Below are positions 54,255 through 64,000 of a stretch of DNA of 64,000 nucleotides, in pieces. The stretch spans positions 1 through 64,000 of the forward strand of contig NZ_QLLC01000016.1 of NCBI RefSeq assembly GCF_003350205.1, written 5' to 3'. The position numbers were made by a program, and so were the translations under genes. The notes under the pieces are model-generated. The model had not been told where the DNA came from. It was given only the letters and a program-made list of their open reading frames with translations, and ran no database searches. Numbering within the stretch: the first letter of the stretch is position 1; every line of letters starts with the position of its first letter. This stretch comes from Brevundimonas bullata. GTDB lineage: Bacteria; Pseudomonadota; Alphaproteobacteria; Caulobacterales; Caulobacteraceae.

Positions 54255-55892
54255 TCAGTTCATCCAGAGCGTGGCCGGGTGCTCCAGCAGGCCCTTGATG
54301 CGCTGCACGAAGACCGCCGCATCATGCCCGTCGACGATGCGGTGATCGAAGCTGGAGCTGAGGTTCATCATCTTGCACACGACCATCTGGCCGTCCTTGA
54401 CCACCACGCGCTCGGCGATCTTGTTCGGGCCGACGATGGCGACCTCGGGGTGGTTGATGATGGGCGTGTGCACCACGCCGCCCAGCGTCCCCAGCGAGGT
54501 GATGGTGATGGTCGAGCCGGACAGTTCCTCGCGCTTGGCCGAGCCGTCCTTGGCCGCGCCCGAGACGCGGGCGATTTCCAGGGCGGTGGCGTAGGGGTCC
54601 AGCGCCTCGGCGTGGCGGACGACCGGCACCATCAAGCCGTTCGGCGTCTGGGCGGCGATGCCCAGATGGACCGGGGCGTGCGTCGTCAGGACGCCGGCCT
54701 CGTCGTCGTAATGGCTGTTGATGGTCGGCTGGTCGCGCAGGGCCACGACGATGGCGCGGGCGATGAAGGGTAGGACGTTCAGCTTGGGCTGGTCCTTGGC
54801 CTTGGTCGCGTTCAGGTGGGCGCGCAGTTCCTCCACCGCCGTCATGTCGATTTCCTCGACATAGGTGATGTGCGGGATGCGACGCACGCTCTCGGCCATC
54901 TTCTCCGCGATCTTGCGGCGCAGGCCGATGATCTTGGTCTCGGTGGCGCCCTCGGCGCGGGCGTAGGTCGAGGACGCCGTGCCGCTCGTGGCGGCGGGCA
55001 TGGACCCCCCGCGCGCGACGAAGGCGTCCAGGTTTTCATGCTGGATGCGGCCGGCGGGACCCGAGCCCGGCACGAAGGCCAGGTCGATGCCCAGATCACG
55101 GGCGCGGTTGCGCACGGCGGGCGAGGCCAGGGCGCGTTCGCCCGGCTGGCGGCCGGTCATGGCCGGGACGGGCTTGGCTTCGGCCTTGGGCGCAGGAGCG
55201 GCCTTGGCGACCGGCGCAGGCGCGGCCTTTTCAGCTTTGGCGACGGGCGCGGGGGCCGCAGCCGGAGCGGCGGCGACATTGCCCTTGCCCTGGACGTTGA
55301 AGCTGACCAGAGGCCCGCCGACGGGGACCTGCTGGCCCGCGTCGCCGTGCAGGGCGACGACCACGCCGTTGATGGGGCTGGTGATCTCGACCGTCGCCTT
55401 GTCGGTCATGATGTCGGCGAGGATCTGATCCTCCTCGACCGCGTCGCCGACCTTGACGTGCCAGCCCACCAACTCGGCCTCGGCCGTGCCTTCGCCCACG
55501 TCGGGCAGCTTGAACACATAGTTCCCGGCGACGGCCGGGGCGTTGACCGGGGCGGTCTCGACCTTCGGCGCTTCAACAGCGACGAGGGCGGGCTCGGACT
55601 TGGCGGCGACGGGGGTCGGAGTCGGCTCGGCGTCGGCGGCATTGCCCGCGCCCTCGACCTCGAACTCGACCAGGGGGCCGCGCACGGGGATCATCTGGCC
55701 GGGCTCGCCGTGGATGGCCAGAACCTTGCCGCTGACCGGGGCGGTGATTTCCACCGTGGCCTTGTCGGTCATGATGTCGGCGACGATCTGGTCTTCCTCG
55801 ACCCTGTCGCCGACCGCGATATGCCAGGCGACCAGTTCGGCCTCGGCGGTGCCTTCGCCCACGTCGGGCAGCTTGAAGACGAAACGACCCAT
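54255..55892 (-). CDS. bkdB: Branched-chain 2-oxoacid dehydrogenase E2 (dihydrolipoyl acyltransferase)
   Basis: The 545-residue protein has two lipoyl domains (about 1-80 and 126-205), each with DIMTDKATVEI and a lipoylation Lys (K44 in the first). A Pro/Ala-rich linker, a peripheral E1/E3-binding domain (ALASPAVRNRARDLGID) and the catalytic acyltransferase domain with active-site HRIVDGHDAA follow. Two lipoyl domains and the E1 alpha/beta neighbours fit a branched-chain rather than pyruvate complex. The start is 1 base from the E1 beta stop. Confidence 0.93.
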   Translation of the reverse strand: MGRFVFKLPDVGEGTAEAELVAWHIAVGDRVEEDQIVADIMTDKATVEITAPVSGKVLAIHGEPGQMIPVRGPLVEFEVEGAGNAADAEPTPTPVAAKSEPALVAVEAPKVETAPVNAPAVAGNYVFKLPDVGEGTAEAELVGWHVKVGDAVEEDQILADIMTDKATVEITSPINGVVVALHGDAGQQVPVGGPLVSFNVQGKGNVAAAPAAAPAPVAKAEKAAPAPVAKAAPAPKAEAKPVPAMTGRQPGERALASPAVRNRARDLGIDLAFVPGSGPAGRIQHENLDAFVARGGSMPAATSGTASSTYARAEGATETKIIGLRRKIAEKMAESVRRIPHITYVEEIDMTAVEELRAHLNATKAKDQPKLNVLPFIARAIVVALRDQPTINSHYDDEAGVLTTHAPVHLGIAAQTPNGLMVPVVRHAEALDPYATALEIARVSGAAKDGSAKREELSGSTITITSLGTLGGVVHTPIINHPEVAIVGPNKIAERVVVKDGQMVVCKMMNLSSSFDHRIVDGHDAAVFVQRIKGLLEHPATLWMN

Positions 55893-55893
55893 C

Positions 55894-57015
<1,122 letters not shown>

Positions 57016-57017
57016 GG

Positions 57018-58250
57018 TCAGACTCCGACCTCGCGGCGCTGTTCGATCAGGCGCCAGTCCTCGGTCGCATAGACCTCTTCGAACATGGTCTTCACGCTCG
57101 GGCGCGACTGGCCCAGGGTGCCGATGGCTTCGGATTCCTTGCCGGCGGCGCGGACCTGCTCGACGGCGTCTTTCTCGGCTTCTACCTGCTGCTCGTCCGA
57201 CCATTCGCCAAGCACGATCAGGTGCTGCTTCAGGCGCTCGATGGGGTCGCCCAGCGGCCACTTCTCGGCCTCGTCGCCGGGGCGATAGCGGCTGGGGTCG
57301 TCAGACGTCGAGTGCGGGGCGCCGCGATAGGTGAACAGCTCGATCACCGTCGCGCCCTGGTTGGTGCGCGCGCGCTCCTCGGCCCATTGGGTCGCGGCCC
57401 AGACGGCCAGGAAGTCGTTGCCGTCGACGCGCAGGGCCGGCAGGCCGTAGCCGATGGCCTTGGCGGCGAAGGTCGTGTCCAGACCACCCGCGATGCCCAT
57501 GAAGGAGGAGATGGCCCACTGGTTGTTGACGACGTTCAGAATGACCGGGGCGCGGTAGACCGAGGCAAACGTCAGGGCGTTGTGGAAGTCGCCTTCCGCC
57601 GTGGCTCCGTCGCCGATCCAGCTGATGGCGATCTTGTCGTCGCCCTTGTAGGCGCTGGCCATGGCCCAGCCCACAGCCTGCGGCACCTGGGTGCCCAGGT
57701 TGCCCGAGATGGTGAAGAAGCCATAGTCCTTGGCCGAATACATGATCGGCAGCTGGCGGCCTTTGATCGGATCTTCGGCGTTGGAATAGATCTGGTTCAT
57801 CATGGTCGCCAGCGGATAGCCGCGTGCGATCAGAAGCCCCTGCTGGCGATAGGTGGGGAAGCCCATGTCCTCGCGGCTCAGGATCATGCCCTGGGCGACC
57901 GCGATGGCCTCTTCGCCGGTGCACTTCATATAGAAGCTGGTCTTGCCCTGGCGGTGGGCGCGGTGCATCCGCTCGTCAAAGGCGCGCGTCAGGATCATGG
58001 CCTTCAGGCCGCGACGCATCGTCTCGGGGTCCAGTTTCGGGTCCCACGGCCCGACGGCCTGACCTTCGTCGTCCAGGACGCGCACCAGCCGGAAGGCGTG
58101 ATCGCGCATGTCATAGGGGGCGGTCGAAACCTCTGGCCGGCTGACGACGCCGGCGGGATCGAACTGCAAGTGGCTGAAATCAGGCGCATCGCCGGGCCGG
58201 CCCGAAGGCTCTGGCACGCGCAGCGACAGCGTGGGCGTATTCTTCATCAT
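57018..58250 (-). CDS. bkdA1: Branched-chain 2-oxoacid dehydrogenase E1 alpha subunit
   Basis: The 410-residue subunit binds thiamine diphosphate: GDGATAEGDFHNALTFASVY carries the GDG-x-N-like motif, and KTSFYMKCTGEEAIAVAQG and DMGFPTYRQQGLL are typical of branched-chain E1 alpha. It has the N-terminal extension (about 60 residues) of the bacterial BkdA1 type. It is the first gene of the bkd operon and is divergent from a Lrp-type regulator with a palindromic operator between them. Confidence 0.94.
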   Translation of the reverse strand: MMKNTPTLSLRVPEPSGRPGDAPDFSHLQFDPAGVVSRPEVSTAPYDMRDHAFRLVRVLDDEGQAVGPWDPKLDPETMRRGLKAMILTRAFDERMHRAHRQGKTSFYMKCTGEEAIAVAQGMILSREDMGFPTYRQQGLLIARGYPLATMMNQIYSNAEDPIKGRQLPIMYSAKDYGFFTISGNLGTQVPQAVGWAMASAYKGDDKIAISWIGDGATAEGDFHNALTFASVYRAPVILNVVNNQWAISSFMGIAGGLDTTFAAKAIGYGLPALRVDGNDFLAVWAATQWAEERARTNQGATVIELFTYRGAPHSTSDDPSRYRPGDEAEKWPLGDPIERLKQHLIVLGEWSDEQQVEAEKDAVEQVRAAGKESEAIGTLGQSRPSVKTMFEEVYATEDWRLIEQRREVGV

Positions 58251-58326
58251 GCGTCCCGTCCGGTTAATCCGACCGCGTTTCCTCTATGAAGAGGGCATAG
58301 CATGGCGTGTCTCTGTTGGCCTTCCT

Positions 58327-58364
58327 AAAAATACCCTTGCCAAATGGTGATTTGGGGTATTTTA
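58327..58364. promoter_or_regulatory. Probable operator between bkdA1 and the Lrp-type regulator
   Basis: An imperfect AT-rich palindrome, AAAATACC...CCAAAT and ATTTGGGGTATTTT, spans 58327-58364 with a GGTG centre and a small bulge in the left arm. It sits mid-way in the 145-base divergent gap, the expected site for an Lrp/AsnC regulator such as BkdR. The surrounding AT-richness also fits the two promoters. Confidence 0.6.
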
Positions 58365-58395
58365 TTGCGTCAAATCCCCTTTTGGAGAAACGCCT

Positions 58396-58884
58396 TTGGC
58401 TGACGAACTTGATCCTATCGACGCTCGCATCCTCGACATCCTGCAACAGGACGCTGGATTGTCGGTCGCCGAGGTCGCCGATCGCGTCGGCCTCTCGGCC
58501 TCGCCCTGCTGGCGCCGGATCAAGAGACTGGAGGACTCTGGCCTGATACGCAAGCGGGTCACGCTTCTGGACGCCGGTCTTCTGGGTCTGGACTTCGAAG
58601 TCTACGCCATCGTCAAGCTGAGCCTGCCCTCGCGCGAGAACCTCGACATATTCGAATCCGCCGTCGCCACCTGGCCGGAAGTGGTGCAGTGCGCCACCAT
58701 CACGGGCCGCGAGGACTATGTCCTGCGCATCATCACCTCGGACATGCACGCCTTCGACCAGTTCCTGCGCGACAAGCTGCTGACCCTGGGCATCGTCTCC
58801 GACTGCGCCAGCCATATCGTCACGCGCGGCGTGAAGAACGTCACCACCCTGCCGCTGGGCATCATCACCCCCCACGTCAGCTAA
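58396..58884 (+). CDS. bkdR: Lrp/AsnC family regulator, probable BkdR
   Basis: The 162-residue protein has an N-terminal helix-turn-helix (about 5-60, DARILDILQQDAGLSVAEVA, SASPCWRRIKRLEDSGLIRK) and a C-terminal RAM ligand-binding domain (about 70-150, with ATITGREDYVLRI). The start is TTG at 58396. Being divergent from bkdA1, it is most likely the branched-chain amino acid sensing activator of the operon, as BkdR is in Pseudomonas. Its own autoregulation through 58327-58364 is likely. Confidence 0.87.
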   Translation: MADELDPIDARILDILQQDAGLSVAEVADRVGLSASPCWRRIKRLEDSGLIRKRVTLLDAGLLGLDFEVYAIVKLSLPSRENLDIFESAVATWPEVVQCATITGREDYVLRIITSDMHAFDQFLRDKLLTLGIVSDCASHIVTRGVKNVTTLPLGIITPHVS

Positions 58885-58931
58885 AGAGACGCCGTACGGT
58901 CGGAGAGAGGGCGCCTGTGGCGGAGGGTTTC

Positions 58932-60257
58932 ATGCTCAAGTCGTGCGCCCTCGCGGCGGCCTTTGCCGCGCTCGGGGCGGGAGGCGCCATCGCGGCAGTC
59001 CCGCTGTCGGATCAGGCCCCGGCGGCGGCCGTCGCCGAATCCGACGTCGCAGCCTTCCGGCGGCTGCGGGCTGAGGCGGTGACGGCGCTCAACGCCGACG
59101 ACCTGGACGCCGCCGCCCGGCTGCTTGTCCAGGCCGACGCGCGCATTCCCAATCATCCGGGTCTGATCCTGTTGCGGGCACGGGTGGCCGCCGCGCGCGG
59201 AGACGCCGCACAGGCCGTGGCCCAGTTGCACCGCTATGGCCTCGCCGGACTGTCCACGAACCTGGCGCGCGACGAGGCCCTGTCTTCGGTCGCCGCCGCC
59301 CCTGGTTTCGCCGAAGCCGCCGCGCGGCTTGAGGCCAATCGCGCCCCGATCGGCGCGGACCGGCTCTCCGTCGTCGCCGTTCTGGAGAGGGCGGGCCTTG
59401 TCGAGAGCATGACCCGCGATCCGGCGGGCGGGGGCTGGCTGGTCTCGCGGGTGGCGGGGCGAGACATCGTCCGGCTGGCCCACGACGGCGACGTCACGCC
59501 CTGGCTCAAGGCCGAGGGGCCGGTAGAGGGCGTGCTGGGTCTGGCGCCGGACCCGTCGCGCGACCTGTTGTGGGCCGCCGTCAGCCCCGCGCCCCCCGCC
59601 GCTCACGGGCGCGAGGATGTCGGCCCGGCCGCGCTTCTGGCGATCCATGCCGCGACAGGTCAGGTCCGCGCCGCCTATCCGCTGGCGGCCGACGGACGCG
59701 AACACGGTCTGGGCGACCTGGCGCTGGACGCCGGGGGCGCCGTCTATGTCTCGGATGGTCTGTCGGGCGAGATCTATCGCCTGCCGCCCTCGGGCGAGGC
59801 GCTCGAAGTCTTCGTGGCGGCGGGAACCCTGGGCTCGCCCCAGGGTCTGGCGCTGACGCCGGACGGCCAGGCCCTGGTCGTCGCCGACTATTCTTCGGGC
59901 CTGTGGCGCGTGGCGCGGGCGGGCGGAGAGCCTGTGCGAATGGCGACGCCCGATGACGCCGTTCTGATTGGGATCGATGGCCTAGTCACGGACGGCCGCA
60001 GCCTCTACGCCTTGCAGAACGGCGTGTCGCCCCAGAGGGTGTTGAAGCTGACCCTCAATCCCGCCTGGACGCGCATCGACCAGGTTCAGGTCCTGGCCGC
60101 CAACCTGCCCCAGATCGCCGAGCCGACCACGGGCCTGATCCTGGACGGCGATCTTGTCTTCGTCGCCCGATCCCAGTGGAGCGACTTCGCCGCCGATGGT
60201 TCCTTGCGGACCCTGACGCCTGATCCGGCTATCATCGCCCGCTTGAGGCTGGACTGA
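58932..60257 (+). CDS. Exported protein with TPR-like N-terminus and beta-propeller (SMP-30/gluconolactonase-like)
   Basis: The 441-residue protein has a signal peptide (about 1-22), a short helical repeat region (about 40-110, with AARLLVQADARIPNHPGLIL) and a six-bladed propeller-like part with GVLGLAPDPSRDLLWAA, GDLALDAGGAVYVSDGLSGEIYRLP and LALTPDGQALVVADYSSGLWRV. The blades resemble SMP-30/strictosidine-synthase-like lactonases, but catalytic metal residues are not obvious. The start at ATG 58932 is set by the signal peptide; the longer upstream frame overlaps bkdR. The pirin gene follows after 10 bases. Confidence 0.78.
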   Translation: MLKSCALAAAFAALGAGGAIAAVPLSDQAPAAAVAESDVAAFRRLRAEAVTALNADDLDAAARLLVQADARIPNHPGLILLRARVAAARGDAAQAVAQLHRYGLAGLSTNLARDEALSSVAAAPGFAEAAARLEANRAPIGADRLSVVAVLERAGLVESMTRDPAGGGWLVSRVAGRDIVRLAHDGDVTPWLKAEGPVEGVLGLAPDPSRDLLWAAVSPAPPAAHGREDVGPAALLAIHAATGQVRAAYPLAADGREHGLGDLALDAGGAVYVSDGLSGEIYRLPPSGEALEVFVAAGTLGSPQGLALTPDGQALVVADYSSGLWRVARAGGEPVRMATPDDAVLIGIDGLVTDGRSLYALQNGVSPQRVLKLTLNPAWTRIDQVQVLAANLPQIAEPTTGLILDGDLVFVARSQWSDFAADGSLRTLTPDPAIIARLRLD

Positions 60258-60267
60258 GAGGACCGAC

Positions 60268-61206
60268 ATGATCGAACTGGTGATCGACGCGCGCAGAAAA
60301 GACCTCGGCGGGTTCGAGGTCGGGCGCGTCCTGCCCTTCCATTCGCACCGGATGGTCGGCCCCTTCATCTTCCTGGACCAGATGGGTCCGGCCGAGTTCG
60401 CGCCGGGCGCCGACGCCATCAATGTGCGGCCGCATCCGCATATCGGCCTGTCGACCCTGACCTATCTGTTCGAGGGCGAGATCATGCACCGGGACAACCT
60501 GGGCTACACCCAGCCCATCCGTCCCGGCGAGGTGAACTGGATGACCGCCGGGTCCGGCATCGTCCATTCCGAACGCACCGATCCGCTGAAAAAGGCGCAG
60601 GGCGGGCCGATGCACGGGATGCAGGCCTGGGTCGCCCTGCCGACCGAGCTGGAGGAGATCGCCCCCTCCTTCACCCACCTGGGCGAGGACGCCCAGCCCA
60701 CCTATCAGAACAAGGGCCTGTTCGCCCGTCTGGTGGCGGGCGAGGCCTTCGGGGAGAAGGCCGGCACCCCAGTCCAGTCGCCGCTCTTCTACGTCCACTG
60801 GGAGATGGCTGAGGGCGTACGCGCCACGCCGCCGCCGCCGAAATCCAAGGGCGGCTACAGCGAACGCGCCCTGTTCGTGGCCAAGGGCGCGATCGAGGTC
60901 GACGGCCGCGCCTTCCACGAGGGCCAGATGGTCGTCCTGTCGGCCCAGGCCGAACCGACCGTCACCGCGCTCGCCCCCTCCAGCGTCATGGTCCTGGGCG
61001 GAGAGCCGGTGGGCGAACGCCTGATCTGGTGGAACTTCGTCTCTTCGTCCCAGACCCGCCTGGACCAGGCCAAGGCCGACTGGAAGGCAGGCCGCATGAG
61101 CCTGCCCGCCGAAGACGCCCTGGAGTTCATCCCCCTGCCGGACGAACCCGCCCAGGCCACCCGCGCGCCGGAACCCGTCGAGCCCAAACCGACCGATCCC
61201 GTCTAA
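60268..61206 (+). CDS. Pirin family protein
   Basis: The 312-residue bicupin has the N-terminal pirin domain with metal ligands in RPHPHIGLSTLTYLFEG and VHSERTDP, and a C-terminal pirin_C domain ending in a Pro-rich tail. The metal site (two His, one His, one Glu) is intact. Some bacterial pirins have quercetin-2,3-dioxygenase activity; others regulate metabolism. The close spacing with the propeller gene suggests co-transcription. GAGAGGA precedes the ATG. Confidence 0.9.
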   Translation: MIELVIDARRKDLGGFEVGRVLPFHSHRMVGPFIFLDQMGPAEFAPGADAINVRPHPHIGLSTLTYLFEGEIMHRDNLGYTQPIRPGEVNWMTAGSGIVHSERTDPLKKAQGGPMHGMQAWVALPTELEEIAPSFTHLGEDAQPTYQNKGLFARLVAGEAFGEKAGTPVQSPLFYVHWEMAEGVRATPPPPKSKGGYSERALFVAKGAIEVDGRAFHEGQMVVLSAQAEPTVTALAPSSVMVLGGEPVGERLIWWNFVSSSQTRLDQAKADWKAGRMSLPAEDALEFIPLPDEPAQATRAPEPVEPKPTDPV

Positions 61207-61257
61207 GGGGGCACCTCGCCTGCCGTCGCGCAGACCGTGCAACCTCAATCCGGTCTC

Positions 61258-61503
61258 TCAGCCCTTGGAGTAGAGGCGGTCATTGGCGTCGCACTGGTCG
61301 AGGGCGATGTCGAACAGCGGGCCGCCGGGGCGACAGATGTAGCATTGACCCGCCTTGTTCCGGCGCACCTGAGCATCGCCGTAAAGCGCGGCCTGCTCCA
61401 GGCGGCTCGCACAGGCTGCCTCGCGCTGAACCACCCATGCGCCAAGTCCGGCGAGGGTGAGGGCGGCCAATCCGCCGAGAACCGTCAGATGTCGGCGCTG
61501 CAT
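61258..61503 (-). CDS. Small exported or membrane-anchored cysteine-containing protein
   Basis: The 81-residue product starts MQRRHLTVLGGLAALTLAGL, a signal or anchor, followed by a soluble part with four cysteines, C-A-S and QCYICRPGG then DQCDAND. The CxxC and spaced cysteines suggest disulfides or metal binding. It lies downstream of, and on the same strand as, the epoxide-hydrolase-like gene, with 50 bases between them. No family is recognised. Confidence 0.6.
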   Translation of the reverse strand: MQRRHLTVLGGLAALTLAGLGAWVVQREAACASRLEQAALYGDAQVRRNKAGQCYICRPGGPLFDIALDQCDANDRLYSKG

Positions 61504-61553
61504 GGCGTCATTTCCCACATGAGCTCTGTCGGAAATCCTAGTCACGCGCGACC

Positions 61554-62513
61554 TCAAAGCCTCCGCACAAACTCCACCAGCGCCGCGCTCACCTCGTCCG
61601 CTCGTTCCTGCTGCAGCCAATGCCCCGCGCCGGGCAGGACCACTTGGGCGCGCAGGTTGGTCAGCCAGGCCTTCTGCGCCGCTTCGTGCGGGCCGGCGTA
61701 GTGGCGGACGGGGTCGCGGTCGCCGACCATGAACAGCGCAGGCTGAGCAATCCTCTGGCCTTGCAGGAAGGCCGTCAGACTCCAGTTGCGGTCGAGGCAG
61801 CGGTACCAGTCCAGCGGCCCCTTGAAGCCTGAGGCGGCGAAGGCGGCGACGTACTCGTCGAAATGCGCCGCGCTCATCCATGGCGGCAGGGTCGCCTGGT
61901 CAGAGATGCTGTCGAGCAGGCTGAGGCCCTCGGGCATGAAGCCGGTCGACTGGTCCGCGTCGGCGGTGGCGCCGTCATAAGCCCAGAACATCTTGCGCAA
62001 GGCCGCCGCCGGATCGGCGTCCAGTTCGACATGGGCCTCCGGCGACTGGAAGCGGTTGATGTAGAGGTCGCCCAGCCCGGCGCGCTTGGTGATCGCCGCC
62101 ATCGCCGCCGTCGGTGGTCCCTTGGGGCGGCGCGGCTGAAACGGTACCGACAGGCCGGCCACGGCCCGGAACACATCCGGTCGCATCAGGGCGCAGTGCC
62201 AGGCGACCGCCGACCCCCAGTCGTGGCCGACGACCACGGCCTGATCCTCCCCCAGCGCCCGAACCAGATCGACCATGTCCCCGACCAGATGCAGGATCGT
62301 ATGTTCCTCTGCATCGGCCGGTTTGTCGGTCCCGCCATAGCCGCGCATGTCGGGGGCGACGGCGTGGAAACCGGCTTCTGCCAGGGCCTGAACCTGGGCC
62401 TGCCAACTGATCCCCAGTTCGGGAAAGCCGTGCAGCAGCAGGACCAGCGGGCCTTCGCCCGCTTCAATCACCTGTTGCGTCAGGCCGTCGGTGGCGATGC
62501 GGCGGGTCTGCAT
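61554..62513 (-). CDS. Alpha/beta hydrolase, epoxide-hydrolase-like
   Basis: The 319-residue protein has LLLHGFPELGISW, the nucleophile in VVVGHDWGSAVAW (Asp, typical of epoxide hydrolases and haloalkane dehalogenases), PDMRGYGGTDKP, and a catalytic His in GAGHWLQQERADEV. A tyrosine-containing cap domain lies at about residues 140-240. The Asp nucleophile and H-G-F-P motif favour epoxide hydrolase over esterase. Substrate unknown. Confidence 0.88.
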   Translation of the reverse strand: MQTRRIATDGLTQQVIEAGEGPLVLLLHGFPELGISWQAQVQALAEAGFHAVAPDMRGYGGTDKPADAEEHTILHLVGDMVDLVRALGEDQAVVVGHDWGSAVAWHCALMRPDVFRAVAGLSVPFQPRRPKGPPTAAMAAITKRAGLGDLYINRFQSPEAHVELDADPAAALRKMFWAYDGATADADQSTGFMPEGLSLLDSISDQATLPPWMSAAHFDEYVAAFAASGFKGPLDWYRCLDRNWSLTAFLQGQRIAQPALFMVGDRDPVRHYAGPHEAAQKAWLTNLRAQVVLPGAGHWLQQERADEVSAALVEFVRRL

Positions 62514-62616
62514 GGGCGGTCCTCCCTTTGACGACAGCCTATCGCCTTTTCGGTCTTAGGCGAGGGGGGCGAACGTTCCCGTTCCGTTTCGCGGCGGGGG
62601 GCGCTATGGATCGGGC

Positions 62617-64000
<1,384 letters not shown>

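Overview
The window is GC-rich, gene-dense chromosomal DNA from an alphaproteobacterium, most likely a member of Caulobacterales close to Brevundimonas or Caulobacter. This rests on the PhyR/EcfG stress locus, the DUF4167 gene next to prmC, the ubiG-lysC-ptsP order, a PtsP with a GAF domain, SapC, and the complete two-lipoyl branched-chain oxoacid dehydrogenase operon. Most genes are housekeeping. I saw no tRNA, rRNA, CRISPR array, integrase or conventional insertion sequence.

Layout. 1-1620: general stress response locus with phyR, three matches to the EcfG (SigT) promoter GGAAC-N16-CGTT, and a probable SigT-driven small RNA resembling GsrN. 1694-7264: MDR oxidoreductase, MaoC-like protein, SapC, a Zur-like Fur regulator with an alpha/beta hydrolase, a proline-rich membrane protein and a class V aminotransferase. 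7312-13596: a palindromic repeat, secA, and the chain parvulin-argJ-mutT followed by a tiny Flp pilin gene. 13604-18700: methyltransferase and comF (divergent), then grxC, a nitrilase, a DUF1178 protein, an AraC regulator, a small secreted protein and a GNAT. 18687-26072: a frameshifted P-loop gene downstream of ubiG, then lysC, ptsP, a RodZ-like gene and ispG. 26074-30071: a frameshifted DUF4145-like gene of foreign look, GST, two lipoproteins, a TauE/SafE permease and an orphan response regulator. 30260-35009: prfA, a BrkB/YihY membrane protein, prmC and a DUF4167 protein. 35092-42071: hybrid kinase, DUF4893 lipoprotein, ATP-grasp enzyme, SPFH-tail-like protein, Crp/Fnr regulator, two small genes and a Tat-exported serine hydrolase. 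42259-50002: BCCT transporter, TonB-dependent receptor, LysE exporter, clpB. 50024-51723: an AT-richer two-gene module, a HipA-like kinase with an unrecognised partner. 51837-58884: YCII protein and the bkd operon (E1 alpha, E1 beta, E2, E3) with its divergent Lrp-type regulator; the operon is interrupted by a GIY-YIG gene between perfect 34-bp inverted repeats. 58932-64000: propeller protein, pirin, small secreted protein, epoxide-hydrolase-like enzyme, and the start of a DinG/XPD-type helicase cut by the window edge.

Functional links. The first 1.6 kb forms one regulatory unit: PhyR releases SigT from NepR (nepR should lie just left of the window), and SigT would transcribe nepR-sigT, phyR and the small RNA. 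The bkd genes form a branched-chain amino acid catabolic complex under a local Lrp-type regulator. The most unusual items are the GsrN-like RNA, the 384-bp GIY-YIG/inverted-repeat element with what look like gene-less relatives elsewhere in the window, and the HipA-like kinase pair. Two genes carry frameshifts, one of them inside a perfect 18-bp palindrome.
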